Of a DNA stretch of 64,000 nucleotides, positions 7,404 to 22,014 are shown in pieces. Numbering within the stretch: the first letter of the stretch is position 1; each line of letters opens with the position of its first letter. This DNA is from Rhodocyclaceae bacterium (lineage in GTDB: Bacteria > Pseudomonadota > Gammaproteobacteria > Burkholderiales > Rhodocyclaceae). The position numbers were made by a program, and so were the translations under genes. The notes beneath the pieces are model-generated. The model was not told the DNA's origin, searched no databases, and worked only from the letters and a program-made list of their open reading frames with translations. Location of the stretch: positions 1-64,000 of the forward strand of contig VEQK01000006.1 of NCBI GenBank assembly GCA_018883265.1. Direction: 5' to 3'.

Positions 7404-8489
7404 TCAGGCATGCTGACAGACCTGATCGGCGAGGCGTTTGGCGTCGTCGAGGTAAGTCTGCGCATTTTCCAACCCCGTCAAAAACCGCTCAGGGATGCCT
7501 GAAATACCAGTTTGCGCCCCGACCAGGGCACCGGTCAAAATGGCCCGGGCCTGATTCTGGCCGCCGCCATTAACAGCATTGAGTACAGCCAGTTCAAAAT
7601 TATTCGCAAAGCGCGCCGCCAGGTAGTAGGCCGCTGGGAACTGGTGATACACCGCACAGGGCATACCGTACACCAGCGACACTTTCCACGCCGGGTTGAT
7701 ATCAATGTCGGGATCGATGGCTGCGGCTGCAATGTTGGAGGGTGTTAGAAGCGCGTCAGGCGACGGAAAACTACCAGGCCTGAACGTTTCTCTCTGGCTG
7801 GTTTTGGGGGCCTGAAGGTTCTCGGCAGTAACGGCATGAAAGGGCAGTTGACCGCTCTTGACGCGTGCCATGAGCTTACTCGACAACGCCGTATCCAACG
7901 GGTGCCCTTCGACGAGCATCCCCAGCACCGCCCCATAAGCCACGGTCATGGCGAGGACGGTGCCATCATTCTGAGTCAGGAGGGTATTGCGGCTCACTGC
8001 CGAAGCCAGTTCAGCCGGTTCAAGCGCATACCGGATGGCAATCGCCAAGGTGCGCTCCGCCGCTTCGGTTGTATCGGCGTTGCCCGCGACCTCGCCCCAA
8101 GGCAGACCCGCTTCAACCCGTAATTGCCAGGCCGAACGGATCGATTGGCTGGTGTACCCGCCAGGGCCACGCATCGGGGTGCCATCGATCAATGGAAAGA
8201 AGTCTTCGTCCATCCGCCGGCAAAAATCGGCTTCATCATAGCCACCCGCGTCCACCAGTGAGCGCAAGGTCAGCGCCAGCAACCCCCCGGCTTGAGACGA
8301 TTGCCCGGCTTTCATGCCGGCGTGATACCAACCCGGTTTGGGTGCCGTGTAGTCGCTAATCCACGGCCCATAATTGGCGCGGAGCGCGTTCAGGTCGTAG
8401 TACCAGTGGGGCCCTAAAGCCAAGGCATCGCCAATAAAGGCGCCCATGATCGCCCCGACCACGCGATCCTGTAACGACCGTTCAGTCAT
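7404..8489 (-). CDS. ADP-ribosylglycohydrolase (DraG) fold protein lacking metal ligands
   Basis: This 361-residue protein starts with the family's GAFIGDALALGPHW motif and ends with the matching helix NGGGQNQARAILTGALVGA. Canonical ADP-ribosylhydrolases hold two Mg ions with a TDDT motif after the first helix and a D-T-D-T motif near the C terminus. Here those positions read AGQSSQAG and GGGQNQ, so the acidic ligands are gone. It may bind ADP-ribose without hydrolysis or use another chemistry. It starts directly after the gdhA stop with no gap, so the two share a transcript. DraG proteins elsewhere control nitrogen enzymes, which makes the pairing suggestive. Confidence 0.75.
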   Translation of the reverse strand: MTERSLQDRVVGAIMGAFIGDALALGPHWYYDLNALRANYGPWISDYTAPKPGWYHAGMKAGQSSQAGGLLALTLRSLVDAGGYDEADFCRRMDEDFFPLIDGTPMRGPGGYTSQSIRSAWQLRVEAGLPWGEVAGNADTTEAAERTLAIAIRYALEPAELASAVSRNTLLTQNDGTVLAMTVAYGAVLGMLVEGHPLDTALSSKLMARVKSGQLPFHAVTAENLQAPKTSQRETFRPGSFPSPDALLTPSNIAAAAIDPDIDINPAWKVSLVYGMPCAVYHQFPAAYYLAARFANNFELAVLNAVNGGGQNQARAILTGALVGAQTGISGIPERFLTGLENAQTYLDDAKRLADQVCQHA

Positions 8490-9833
8490 TTAAACAACGC
8501 CCTGGGCTAACATCGCATCGGCCACTTTGACGAACCCGGCGATGTTGGCGCCATCCACATAACTCACCGAGCCATCGGGGCGGCTGCCATAGTGCAGGCA
8601 AGCGTTGTGGATGCCTTTCATGATTTCATGCAGTCGAAGATCCACTTCTTCGCGCGGCCACGACAGGCGCATCGCATTCTGGCTCATCTCCAGGCCAGAC
8701 GTGGCAACGCCACCGGCATTGCTGGCCTTGCCCGGGGCGTAGAGCACTTTTGACTCTTCGAACAGTTTGATCGCGTCGGCTGTGCACGGCATATTGGCGC
8801 CCTCAGCCACGCACTGTAAGCCGTTCTTGATTAACAGTCGGGCATCCATCTCATCGAGTTCGTTTTGGGTCGCGCAGGGCATGGCCACATCGACAGGAAT
8901 CTGCCATGGTTTGGCGCCTGCGATGAACTGCGAACCCGTGACTTCGGCAAAATCACTGACGCGCCCATAGTCACGATTTTTGATTTCCATCAGCCGATTG
9001 AGTTTTTCCGGTGTGAACCCGGCGGCATCAAACACGGTGCCACCCGAGTCAGAAACGGTGAGTACCTTTGCCCCAAGGCTCATGGCTTTCTCAACCGCAT
9101 ATTGCGCCACATTACCCGAGCCAGACACTGCCACCCGCATACCTGCCAGTGTTTTGCCGGCATGATTCAGCATCTCTTCGGCAAAGTAGACCGTGCCATA
9201 ACCGGTGGCTTCAGGACGAATCAGCGAACCACCAAACGACAGCCCTTTGCCAGTAAAAACACAGTCAGCCTTATTGGCCAGTTTCTTCATCATCCCGGCC
9301 ATGTAACCGACTTCGCGGCCACCGACACCGATATCGCCCGCAGGCACATCGGTATCCGAACCGATATGACGATACAACTCGGTCATGAATGCCTGACAGA
9401 AGCGCATCACCTCGCCATTGCTGCAACCCTTGGGGTCAAAATCCGAACCGCCTTTGCCACCGCCCATGGGTAAGGTGGTCAGTGCGTTCTTGAAGGTTTG
9501 CTCGAAGGCCAGAAACTTGAGGATGGACAGATTCACCGAAGGGTGGAACCGGATGCCCCCCTTGTAAGGCCCGATGGCCGAACTGTGCTGAATCCGGTAG
9601 CCGCGATTTACACGCACCGCGCCCCGGTCATCAATCCAGGACACGCGAAACATGATGATTCTCTCCGGTTCAACCAGGCGCTCGAGCAAAGCGTGTTCGG
9701 TATACTGGGGGTGGGTCGCAATAAAGGGCCACAGACTTTCCATCACCTCAGCAACCGCTTGCAGATACTCCGGCTGCCCAGGATTACGATGTTTGATCTG
9801 CGCAATGAAACTGTCTAAATCGGCGTGATTCAT
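8490..9833 (-). CDS. gdhA: NADP-specific glutamate dehydrogenase
   Basis: GdhA makes glutamate from 2-oxoglutarate, ammonia and NADPH in the cytosol. The protein follows E. coli GdhA along its whole length, with RFHPSVNLSILKFLAFEQ, the catalytic-lysine loop TTLPMGGGKGGSDFDPKG, GDIGVGGREVGYMAGM and the Rossmann motif GSGNVAQYA. ATG 9833 gives 447 residues, the E. coli length, and has GGAG six nt upstream; ATG 9845 adds four residues. It is the first gene of a unit with the DraG-like protein. It lies at the right end of the island framed by tRNA-Arg repeats, yet looks like an ordinary housekeeping gene. Confidence 0.95.
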   Translation of the reverse strand: MNHADLDSFIAQIKHRNPGQPEYLQAVAEVMESLWPFIATHPQYTEHALLERLVEPERIIMFRVSWIDDRGAVRVNRGYRIQHSSAIGPYKGGIRFHPSVNLSILKFLAFEQTFKNALTTLPMGGGKGGSDFDPKGCSNGEVMRFCQAFMTELYRHIGSDTDVPAGDIGVGGREVGYMAGMMKKLANKADCVFTGKGLSFGGSLIRPEATGYGTVYFAEEMLNHAGKTLAGMRVAVSGSGNVAQYAVEKAMSLGAKVLTVSDSGGTVFDAAGFTPEKLNRLMEIKNRDYGRVSDFAEVTGSQFIAGAKPWQIPVDVAMPCATQNELDEMDARLLIKNGLQCVAEGANMPCTADAIKLFEESKVLYAPGKASNAGGVATSGLEMSQNAMRLSWPREEVDLRLHEIMKGIHNACLHYGSRPDGSVSYVDGANIAGFVKVADAMLAQGVV

Positions 9834-9867
9834 GCCCAACTCCATCTCTAATCAATGTTCCCATTGT

Positions 9868-9927
9868 GCACCGATATGGTGCGAATGGGGGGCTGTGTTG
9901 GAGTGGGCGCCATCAAATAGCTTGATG
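9868..9927. promoter_or_regulatory. Two inverted repeats upstream of gdhA
   Basis: GCACC-GATAT-GGTGC (9868-9882) and CATCAA-ATAGC-TTGATG (9911-9927) lie 35 and 78 nt upstream of the gdhA start. Either could be an operator for nitrogen or amino-acid control. No known factor's consensus is matched convincingly. Confidence 0.35.
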
Positions 9928-9954
9928 CCGCAGGCGTTACCCCATGCGATCGGC

Positions 9955-9981
9955 AATAAAAAAGGCGCCCGCAGGCGCCTT
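9955..9981 (-). terminator. Rho-independent terminator of the tRNA-Pro/tRNA-Arg transcript
   Basis: An 8-bp stem (AAGGCGCC/GGCGCCTT, loop CGCA) is followed on the minus strand by TTTTTTATT. It lies 247 nt beyond the 3' end of tRNA-Arg and just upstream of gdhA, separating the two transcripts. Confidence 0.7.
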
Positions 9982-10227
9982 GGTGTGTCCCTAAGGGTGG
10001 GTTAGTTACCCGGGCTTGTGGCTGCCGATTTTTTACCGGCTTGTTAGATCGAGTTATGTTCGGCCTGCTTAGAATTTTCGTGCTGGTCGTAGACATAACG
10101 GCCATGCCGCAAAGGAAACGCTCACCCGGGAAGCGAAGAATGCTGTCGGCAGCCTGTAAGACCTTGAAAAGTGCCAACGGAAAAACCGTTGGTGCATTCC
10201 ACTGGAAGTGGCGCAACTAAAGGCTTT
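9982..10227. other. Non-coding stretch between tRNA-Arg and its terminator
   Basis: No supported gene. A long minus-strand frame crosses it but runs through the terminator, so it is unlikely to be coding. It contains a perfect 7-bp hairpin (CCAACGG/CCGTTGG, 10174-10192) followed on the minus strand by CACTTTT, a possible early terminator. If transcription continues, the rest could yield a processed RNA of about 240 nt. Confidence 0.35.
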
Positions 10228-10304
10228 TGGCGCGCCCGGCGAGACTCGAACTCACAACCTACGGCTTAGAAGGCCGTTGCTCTATCCGGTTGAGCTACGG
10301 GCGC
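10228..10304 (-). tRNA. tRNA-Arg (TCT)
   Basis: The minus strand folds into a full cloverleaf with acceptor GCGCCCG/CGGGCGC, anticodon loop CTTCTAA (anticodon TCT), T loop TTCGAGT, G73 and encoded CCA. Its 3' 45 nt recur at 513-557, so its 3' half is a candidate integration site. tRNA-Pro lies 35 nt upstream on the same strand. Confidence 0.95.
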
Positions 10305-10339
10305 CTCACTTCACGCGCTACTTCGGATGCTACAAAAAC

Positions 10340-10417
10340 TGGTCGGGGCGGTGGGATTCGAACTCACGACCTCCTGGTCCCAAACCAGGCGCGATAACCG
10401 GACTACGCTACGCCCCG
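10340..10417 (-). tRNA. tRNA-Pro (TGG)
   Basis: The cloverleaf has acceptor CGGGGCG/CGCCCCG, anticodon stem-loop CCTGG-TTTGGGA-CCAGG (anticodon TGG) and encoded CCA. It is the first gene of the tRNA-Pro/tRNA-Arg transcript, with a clear promoter just upstream. Confidence 0.95.
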
Positions 10418-10428
10418 ACAAGCTTGAG

Positions 10429-10458
10429 ACTATAGCGGAAAGGGGGCTTTCCCGTCAA
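10429..10458 (-). promoter_or_regulatory. Sigma-70 promoter of the tRNA-Pro/Arg operon
   Basis: On the minus strand TTGACG (10458-10453) and TATAGT (10434-10429) are separated by 18 bp. The predicted start falls just before tRNA-Pro. The spacer contains the inverted repeat GGAAAG/CTTTCC, which may also weakly terminate prmB, whose stop lies 2 nt upstream of the -35. Confidence 0.7.
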
Positions 10459-10460
10459 GG

Positions 10461-11351
10461 TTACAGCAGTTTTTGCAGCGATGCCTGGTCGATGAGGAAG
10501 ACAAAGTCGCTACCGCCCGCCGTATCCAGCCAAACGAGTGGCAGATCGGGGTAGGTGGCTTCCATGGCATCACGGTTATGACCGATCTCGACAACCAGCC
10601 AGCCACCGGGCTTGAGTGTTTTGGCGGCCTGACGCAGGAGTGTGTGGACCAGATCCAGACCATCGCTGCCACCGGCCAGAGCCATTTCGGGCTCGTGCCG
10701 GTATTCCGATGGCAGGGTATCCATCGAGGCGGCATCCACATAGGGCGGGTTGCTGATGATGAGGTCGTATTGCTGCTCTAGCACCGGGGCCATCAGGTCG
10801 CCCTGGTGCAGTTTTAAACGATCGCCAATGCCGTACATGTCGACGTTGAGTCGGGCGACGTCCAGTGCCTCGGGCGAGAGGTCAACCGCATCGACCTGAC
10901 TGTTGGGAAAATGCAGTGCGGCCAGAATGGCCAGGCAGCCGGAGCCGGTGCAGATATCGGCGACACGGGTTATGGCGGCAGGGTTTTGCACCCAGGGTGC
11001 CATGTCGTCCATGATGAGCTCGGCGATGAACGAGCGGGGCACGATGACGCGGCGGTCGATCTTGAAAATGTACGGGCCCAGCCAGGCTTCGCCCAGGATG
11101 TAGGCGAGCGGCGCTTTGGTGGTGCAGCGTTCGATGAGGCGCGCTTGCAGTGTGGCGCGATTGGCATCCGATAGCGGTTGTGACCAGTGCTTGTCGAGCT
11201 CGTCGAAAGGCACATCGAGCGTGGCGCTGATCAGCCAGGCGATTTCGTCTTCGGGGCAGGTACAGCCGTGGCCGAAGCTGAGGCCGGCCTGGTTCAGCTG
11301 GTCGACGGCGGCTTCGTAGAAGGCGGCAACGCTATTGGCGGGTGCGGTCAT
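10461..11351 (-). CDS. prmB: 50S ribosomal protein L3 N5-glutamine methyltransferase
   Basis: PrmB methylates a glutamine of ribosomal protein L3 using SAM. The protein has the PrmB-type N-terminal helical domain, the SAM-binding motif DICTGSGCLAILAA and the N5-glutamine methyltransferase signature NPPYVD. ATG 11351 (MTAPANSV, 296 residues) lies 10 nt after the dapE stop; a longer frame from a TTG at 11381 would overlap dapE. It is the last gene of a dapD-dapE-prmB cluster. PrmC is the other family possibility, but the N-terminal region and the dap neighbourhood favour PrmB. Confidence 0.88.
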   Translation of the reverse strand: MTAPANSVAAFYEAAVDQLNQAGLSFGHGCTCPEDEIAWLISATLDVPFDELDKHWSQPLSDANRATLQARLIERCTTKAPLAYILGEAWLGPYIFKIDRRVIVPRSFIAELIMDDMAPWVQNPAAITRVADICTGSGCLAILAALHFPNSQVDAVDLSPEALDVARLNVDMYGIGDRLKLHQGDLMAPVLEQQYDLIISNPPYVDAASMDTLPSEYRHEPEMALAGGSDGLDLVHTLLRQAAKTLKPGGWLVVEIGHNRDAMEATYPDLPLVWLDTAGGSDFVFLIDQASLQKLL

Positions 11352-11361
11352 GCCGGGGCGC

Positions 11362-13352
<1,991 letters not shown>

Positions 13353-13441
13353 GGCTTTAAAAAGGGCTTGAAAGCCTTTCATTATACGGGAAATGCCGGT
13401 TTAGCCTCCGGCCGGGCAGCCAGATTTTTTATGGGTCGCGT

Positions 13442-16015
<2,574 letters not shown>

Positions 16016-16025
16016 CTTGAATTAA

Positions 16026-17336
<1,311 letters not shown>

Positions 17337-17362
17337 ACGCCGCAGTCGCTTCCGTTTTTTGC

Positions 17363-17728
17363 ATGCGTCCCTCAACCGCCATCCTGCTGGGTCTGGCAGT
17401 GGTCATTCAGTACCCGCTATGGCTGGGCAAGGGCGGCTGGCTAAAGGTATGGGAAAGTGATCGGCAGTTAAGCCAGCAGCGCGAGACGAATCGCCAGCTC
17501 GAACTGCGCAACGCCGGTCTGGAAGCGGAAACCCGGAATCTCAAGTCCGGCCTGGAAGCGGTTGAAGAACGTGCCCGTTATGAACTGGGTATGATCAAGG
17601 CCGACGAAGTGTTCTATCAGTTGCCGAAACGATCTGTGCCGGCGGCTGCTCCCGCGACAGCAAACGCCCAGGGGGTTGAAATACCAGCACCTGCGGCCAC
17701 CCCAAAGGAAACAAAGGAATCACAATGA
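17363..17728 (+). CDS. ftsB: Cell division protein FtsB
   Basis: FtsB is a small bitopic inner-membrane protein that joins FtsQ and FtsL in the divisome. The 121-residue product has an N-terminal membrane helix (about residues 6-22), a coiled coil (about 33-75, LSQQRETNRQLELRNAGLEA) and the conserved EERARYELGMIKADEVFYQ. The Ala/Pro-rich C-terminal tail is longer than in E. coli FtsB (103 residues). Location after eno is typical. It overlaps the FKBP gene by 4 nt. Confidence 0.9.
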   Translation: MRPSTAILLGLAVVIQYPLWLGKGGWLKVWESDRQLSQQRETNRQLELRNAGLEAETRNLKSGLEAVEERARYELGMIKADEVFYQLPKRSVPAAAPATANAQGVEIPAPAATPKETKESQ

Positions 17729-18237
17729 GCGGACTTGTACATCGCAATACGGTGGTCACCCTAGATTACAGTGTGACGGATTCCGAAGGTCAGGTGGTGG
17801 ATGATGGCCGCAACCCGATTCGCTATCTGCATGGCGGTTATGGCGATATCTTCGATCGCATCGAAGAGACGCTCGAAGGCAAACACGTTGGCGACTCTGT
17901 TACGGTGAAACTGCAGCCCGATGAGGCCTATGGGGATTACGATCCGGAGCTTGTTCAGATCGAACCGGCTTCACGTCTGCCCAAGGAAATCAAGGTCGGC
18001 ATGCAGTTCGAAGGCGCTCCTGAAGGCGCCGACGAAGACGATGTGGTGATCTATCGTGTGACTGATATTGCCGATGGCAAGGTGGTGATGGATGGTAATC
18101 ACCCGCTGGCAGGTATGTCGCTGGTGTTTACCTGTACGGTGCGCGACGTGCGTCCGGCCACCGAAGATGAACTCGAAGATGAAACGGCAAGCGATGATGA
18201 CGATGGCGAGGGCCCGGGCCCGGTCGTCATTCACTGA
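17725..18237 (+). CDS. FKBP-type peptidyl-prolyl isomerase (SlyD-like)
   Basis: This 170-residue cytosolic isomerase/chaperone has the SlyD layout: an FKBP domain (NTVVTLDYSVTDSEGQ, LHGGYGDIFDRIEETLEGK), an inserted flap domain (about 75-125), then MDGNHPLAGMSLVFTCTV. The C-terminal tail is acidic (DDDDGEG) and lacks the His/Cys-rich nickel-binding tail of E. coli SlyD, so a nickel role is not indicated. Coupled to ftsB by an ATGA overlap. Confidence 0.9.
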   Translation: MSGLVHRNTVVTLDYSVTDSEGQVVDDGRNPIRYLHGGYGDIFDRIEETLEGKHVGDSVTVKLQPDEAYGDYDPELVQIEPASRLPKEIKVGMQFEGAPEGADEDDVVIYRVTDIADGKVVMDGNHPLAGMSLVFTCTVRDVRPATEDELEDETASDDDDGEGPGPVVIH

Positions 18238-18267
18238 TCATTACGAAAGACGAGTCTTGCTGTCGGA

Positions 18268-19284
18268 CTAATTGGCCCGTGGCGCTTCGGCCTGGTCGGG
18301 CTGTGTCTCATTCTCCGGGAGGTTGTCCAGGCTGAGCGGTGGCCAGGGGAAGGATTCGAACTTGAATTCAGTGCGACGGATCGGGTCATCGCCGGCCTTG
18401 TCGTTGCGTTCGATGCGAACTTCTACCCATCCCTGTTGAAGGGCGCCATAAGTCCCGACCCGGGTGAAGTTCTGATACGGCAGGTTGCTGGTCGGGTTGA
18501 TTAAAGGATGATCGATCCGGTGTGCACCGCCGCCGCCATGGACAAGCAATACCTGCCCCGGAAAATTTTCGGTTTCCGTTCTGAGTAGTTGCAGTAGTGG
18601 CAGATAACCGGGTGAAGGTTCCGACACGCCCGGCTGGCTGAACTCAGGGTCACCATACATCACGATGACCAGCATGTTGAGTTTTGCTTCTCGCGCACGG
18701 GTAAATGCGTCTGAAAGCCAGCCCAGCACCGCCGTATTCCGGTCCTTATATTCGCTGCTGGCTTCTTCTTTCTTGCCCCAGTGATTGTTGTCACCGGTGA
18801 CATTGAGCGTGACAAACAGTGCCGGGCTGGATTCCCAGCGCATGAGCTCGGGGTATGTTGCCTGGCGAACGAGGGGCAAGCTGGGTTCGCCCAGGCTGCG
18901 ATTGCCCTGGTAGTAAGTTTTGCGCAGCAGATTCAATCGTTCTTCCGGTGCGAATTTAGTGCACAGAATCCACTCGGCATCGCCGGGGATATAGAACGCA
19001 GGCAGGGGAGCTTTGGCAAAGACCGGATAGGCCGCCAGCAGGTTGGCGTCCTGGCAACCCTGTTCAGACGGTTTGAGTCCCCCTGTAAAGATGGCAAGAG
19101 ACTCCCGCTTGTCAGCCATGTCGTCCAGCATCCCCTTGAGATAATCCTGATGCTCCGGAGTCATATATACATCACCGATGAGACCGAAGCTGACGGTTTC
19201 GCCGAAGGCGGGTAACGCCAGACTCATGCCGATGAGCCAGGCGGTCAGCCGGTTGATACGGGGTTTATTGACGATCCGGTGCAT
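18268..19284 (-). CDS. Exported metallophosphoesterase-like protein
   Basis: The 338-residue product has a signal-like N terminus (hydrophobic run LTAWLIGMSLALPAFGE, about residues 14-30), so it is probably periplasmic. The body resembles the calcineurin-like fold: FGLIGDVYM at the first strand, IPGDAEWILC at the third motif and LLVHGGGGAHRID at the usual GHxH position. Several metal-ligand positions depart from consensus (no DxH, no GHxH), so activity is uncertain. It lies alone on the minus strand between the FKBP gene and mutS. Function unknown. Confidence 0.65.
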   Translation of the reverse strand: MHRIVNKPRINRLTAWLIGMSLALPAFGETVSFGLIGDVYMTPEHQDYLKGMLDDMADKRESLAIFTGGLKPSEQGCQDANLLAAYPVFAKAPLPAFYIPGDAEWILCTKFAPEERLNLLRKTYYQGNRSLGEPSLPLVRQATYPELMRWESSPALFVTLNVTGDNNHWGKKEEASSEYKDRNTAVLGWLSDAFTRAREAKLNMLVIVMYGDPEFSQPGVSEPSPGYLPLLQLLRTETENFPGQVLLVHGGGGAHRIDHPLINPTSNLPYQNFTRVGTYGALQQGWVEVRIERNDKAGDDPIRRTEFKFESFPWPPLSLDNLPENETQPDQAEAPRAN

Positions 19285-19308
19285 AAGACATGGGGTTGGG
19301 ATAGGGGA

Positions 19309-21981
19309 TCAGTTTCTTGCTTTGGTTTTAAGCTGGTACAGGAGATCCAGTGCTTGTCGTGGGGTGAGGCTGTCAGGGTCGATGGTGGCCAGTTCGGCAA
19401 TCAGCGGGTGTGATTCGGATAACGGTTCGGGCACGGTTGGTGTTGCATCCGGCACGTCAAAGAAATCATTCTGCCCCAGATCACCGTCGGTAGGTTGCTG
19501 ACGCACGGATTGCGATTCGAGTTCAAGCAAGGTCCGGCGTGCATCGCGGACTACGGCCGACGGGATGCCGGCCAGTGAAGCGACTTCGATCCCGTAGCTC
19601 TGGTTCGCCGGGCCGGCCTGCACGCGGTGCATGAAGACAATGCGGTCGTGGTGTTCGACGGCATCGAGGTGGACGTTTTCCAGCTGTCTGAATTTCTCGC
19701 CAAGGCGTGTCAATTCGAAATAGTGGGTGGCAAAAAGGGTGAGTGATCTGTTCTGGCGAAGCATCTGCTTGAGCACGGCAGAAGCCAGCGCCAGACCGTC
19801 GAACGTTGATGTGCCGCGGCCGATTTCATCCATGAGCACCAGACTGCGTTCGTCGGCCTGGTTCAGGATAGCGGCGGTTTCGGTCATCTCGACCATGAAA
19901 GTGGAACGGCCGGAGGCCAGATCATCAGAGGCCCCGATGCGTGTGAATAACGCGTTGATGCGGCCGATGCGCGCCGAGGTGGCGGGAACGTAGGAACCGA
20001 TGCGAGCAAGCAGCACGATCAACGCCGTCTGGCGCATGTAAGTCGATTTGCCACCCATGTTAGGGCCGGTGATGAGCAGGCACTGGCGATCCGGGTGTAG
20101 GCGGGTGTCGTTATCGACGAACGGCATGCCCTCTCTACTTAAGGCCTGTTCGACAACGGGGTGTCTACCTTCGCGAATCTCGATCTCTGGGATCGGGCTG
20201 AATTCCGGGCGGCACCAGTTGCGTTCGAGCGCCGTGACGCTAAAGCTACCGACCAGATCCAGTTCGGCGATGTCGCCGGCGATGGCTTTGAGGGCAATCA
20301 CATCCGGTTGCAGCTGTTGCAATAGTTCATCGTAAAGCAGCTTTTCCCGGCTTAGCGCCCGATCCTGGGCGGACAGTGACTTGTCTTCGAAGGTCTTGAG
20401 TTCTGGGGTGATGTAACGTTCGGCGTTCTTGAGTGTCTGCCGACGGCGATAGTGTTCCGGTACTTTGCCGGATTGCGCTTGTGAGACTTCGATATAGAAG
20501 CCGTGTACCCGGTTGTATTCGACCTTGAGTGTGGGGATGCCGGTCGCTTCACGTTCACGGGCTTCAAGCTCAAGCAGAAAATCGCCGCAGTGGGTCTGGA
20601 TATTGCGCAGCTCATCGAGATCTGCGTCAAAGCCATCGGCGATGACGCCACCATCGCGAATGTGAACAGCGGGTTCCGGGCGTATCGCGTGGCTGAGCAG
20701 GCTGCCAAGTTTTGCAGGAATCGTCGGATCAGACAGACGGGTGGCGAGAGAGGACAGCGCTTCGTGGTCGATCGCATTCTGTCGCAGTTGGTTGATGATT
20801 GCGCCCAGCGTTGGCCATTGTTGCAAGGTGTCACGCAGGCTGGCGAGTTCGCGCGGGCGTACGGATAGAAGGCCGATACGGCCAGCAACCCGTTCGATGT
20901 CGCAGAAGCTGTTGAGTAGTACGCGCAGTTGTTCGAGCAGATCCTGTCGATTGAGCAGCGTTTCGATGATGTGGAGGCGGCAATCCGGCAAGCGATCATC
21001 GGCGAATGGGTGGTGAAGGGCGTGACGCAATGCGCGGGACCCCATAGCGGTGCAGGTGCGATCCAGAATGCTGAGTAATGTCGTGTTATCAGACCCGGAC
21101 TGGCTGGCGAGACGAAGTGATTCGGTCAGTTCAAGATTACGTCGGGTAATGCCGTCCATGCGCAGATACTGGTTCGGGCGTTCGACCTGAACGGTACTGA
21201 TACCCAGCATGTCGGCTTTACGGAATTGTGTGGCCTGGATGTAATCGAGTAGCGCGCTACAGGCGGCCAGCGCAGGCTGATCTTCGTTTTCGTCGATGCC
21301 AAAGGCGGTGAGCGAACCGGCTTTCAGCGCGCTACACAATGACCGTGTGCCGGTTTTGCTATCAAATAACCAGTCGGCACGGCGTGTCGCTTTGCCGGCA
21401 TTGTCTGGCCACTCGGCATTGTCGGGAAACAGGATTTCCGAAGGGTCGATGCGGCCAAGCAGGGCGCCGAGCTGGTCGACACCTATTTCGCCCAGGGTGA
21501 TGCGTCCTGCTGCCAGTGCGATCCAGGCAGCGCCGATGCGGGAGCCTGCCGGGTACAGCGCCATAAGATGGCTCTCGCGACGCTCATCCATGAGCGAGGC
21601 ATCGCTCACGGTTCCCGGTGTCACGATGCGGGTGACAGCGCGTTCGACGGGGCCCTTGCTGGTGGCCGGGTCGCCGATCTGTTCGCAGATGGCGACGGAT
21701 TCGCCGGCTTTGACGAGCCGGGCAATATACTGGTCGGCCGCATGAAAGGGCACGCCGGCCATACGGATGGGTTGACCGTTGGATTGGCCGCGGCTGGTCA
21801 GCGTGATATCGAGCAGACGAGCAGCCTTGATCGCATCATCGAAGAAGAGTTCATAGAAATCCCCCATCCGGTAAAAGAGGAGGGTTTCCGGTACCGTTGC
21901 TTTTAATGCAAGGTACTGGCGCATCATCGGCGTATGCGTAGCGTTCGGGGTCGTTGCGTCGGCAGAGGGTTTCGTACTCAT
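19309..21981 (-). CDS. mutS: DNA mismatch repair protein MutS
   Basis: MutS recognises mismatches and, with MutL, starts repair. The 890-residue protein has the mismatch-binding N terminus ([28 protein letters not shown], containing the Phe-x-Glu wedge), connector, lever and clamp domains, and an ATPase domain with Walker [10 protein letters not shown] near 640, [19 protein letters not shown] and the ATHYFELT switch. The C-terminal region is typical. Single gene on the minus strand, 24 nt before the metallophosphoesterase-like gene. Confidence 0.97.
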   Translation of the reverse strand: MSTKPSADATTPNATHTPMMRQYLALKATVPETLLFYRMGDFYELFFDDAIKAARLLDITLTSRGQSNGQPIRMAGVPFHAADQYIARLVKAGESVAICEQIGDPATSKGPVERAVTRIVTPGTVSDASLMDERRESHLMALYPAGSRIGAAWIALAAGRITLGEIGVDQLGALLGRIDPSEILFPDNAEWPDNAGKATRRADWLFDSKTGTRSLCSALKAGSLTAFGIDENEDQPALAACSALLDYIQATQFRKADMLGISTVQVERPNQYLRMDGITRRNLELTESLRLASQSGSDNTTLLSILDRTCTAMGSRALRHALHHPFADDRLPDCRLHIIETLLNRQDLLEQLRVLLNSFCDIERVAGRIGLLSVRPRELASLRDTLQQWPTLGAIINQLRQNAIDHEALSSLATRLSDPTIPAKLGSLLSHAIRPEPAVHIRDGGVIADGFDADLDELRNIQTHCGDFLLELEAREREATGIPTLKVEYNRVHGFYIEVSQAQSGKVPEHYRRRQTLKNAERYITPELKTFEDKSLSAQDRALSREKLLYDELLQQLQPDVIALKAIAGDIAELDLVGSFSVTALERNWCRPEFSPIPEIEIREGRHPVVEQALSREGMPFVDNDTRLHPDRQCLLITGPNMGGKSTYMRQTALIVLLARIGSYVPATSARIGRINALFTRIGASDDLASGRSTFMVEMTETAAILNQADERSLVLMDEIGRGTSTFDGLALASAVLKQMLRQNRSLTLFATHYFELTRLGEKFRQLENVHLDAVEHHDRIVFMHRVQAGPANQSYGIEVASLAGIPSAVVRDARRTLLELESQSVRQQPTDGDLGQNDFFDVPDATPTVPEPLSESHPLIAELATIDPDSLTPRQALDLLYQLKTKARN

Positions 21982-22014
21982 CGCTGAATCGCCACGTGGC
22001 CGGGGGTATCAGAC

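Noticed and set aside
9848-10216. 122-residue frame on the minus strand
   Set aside because: It runs through the tRNA-operon terminator at 9955-9981, has no ribosome site and no recognisable motif.
9982-10227. 6S RNA, tmRNA or SRP RNA in the gap beside tRNA-Arg
   Set aside because: None of the characteristic conserved segments of these RNAs is visible on either strand.
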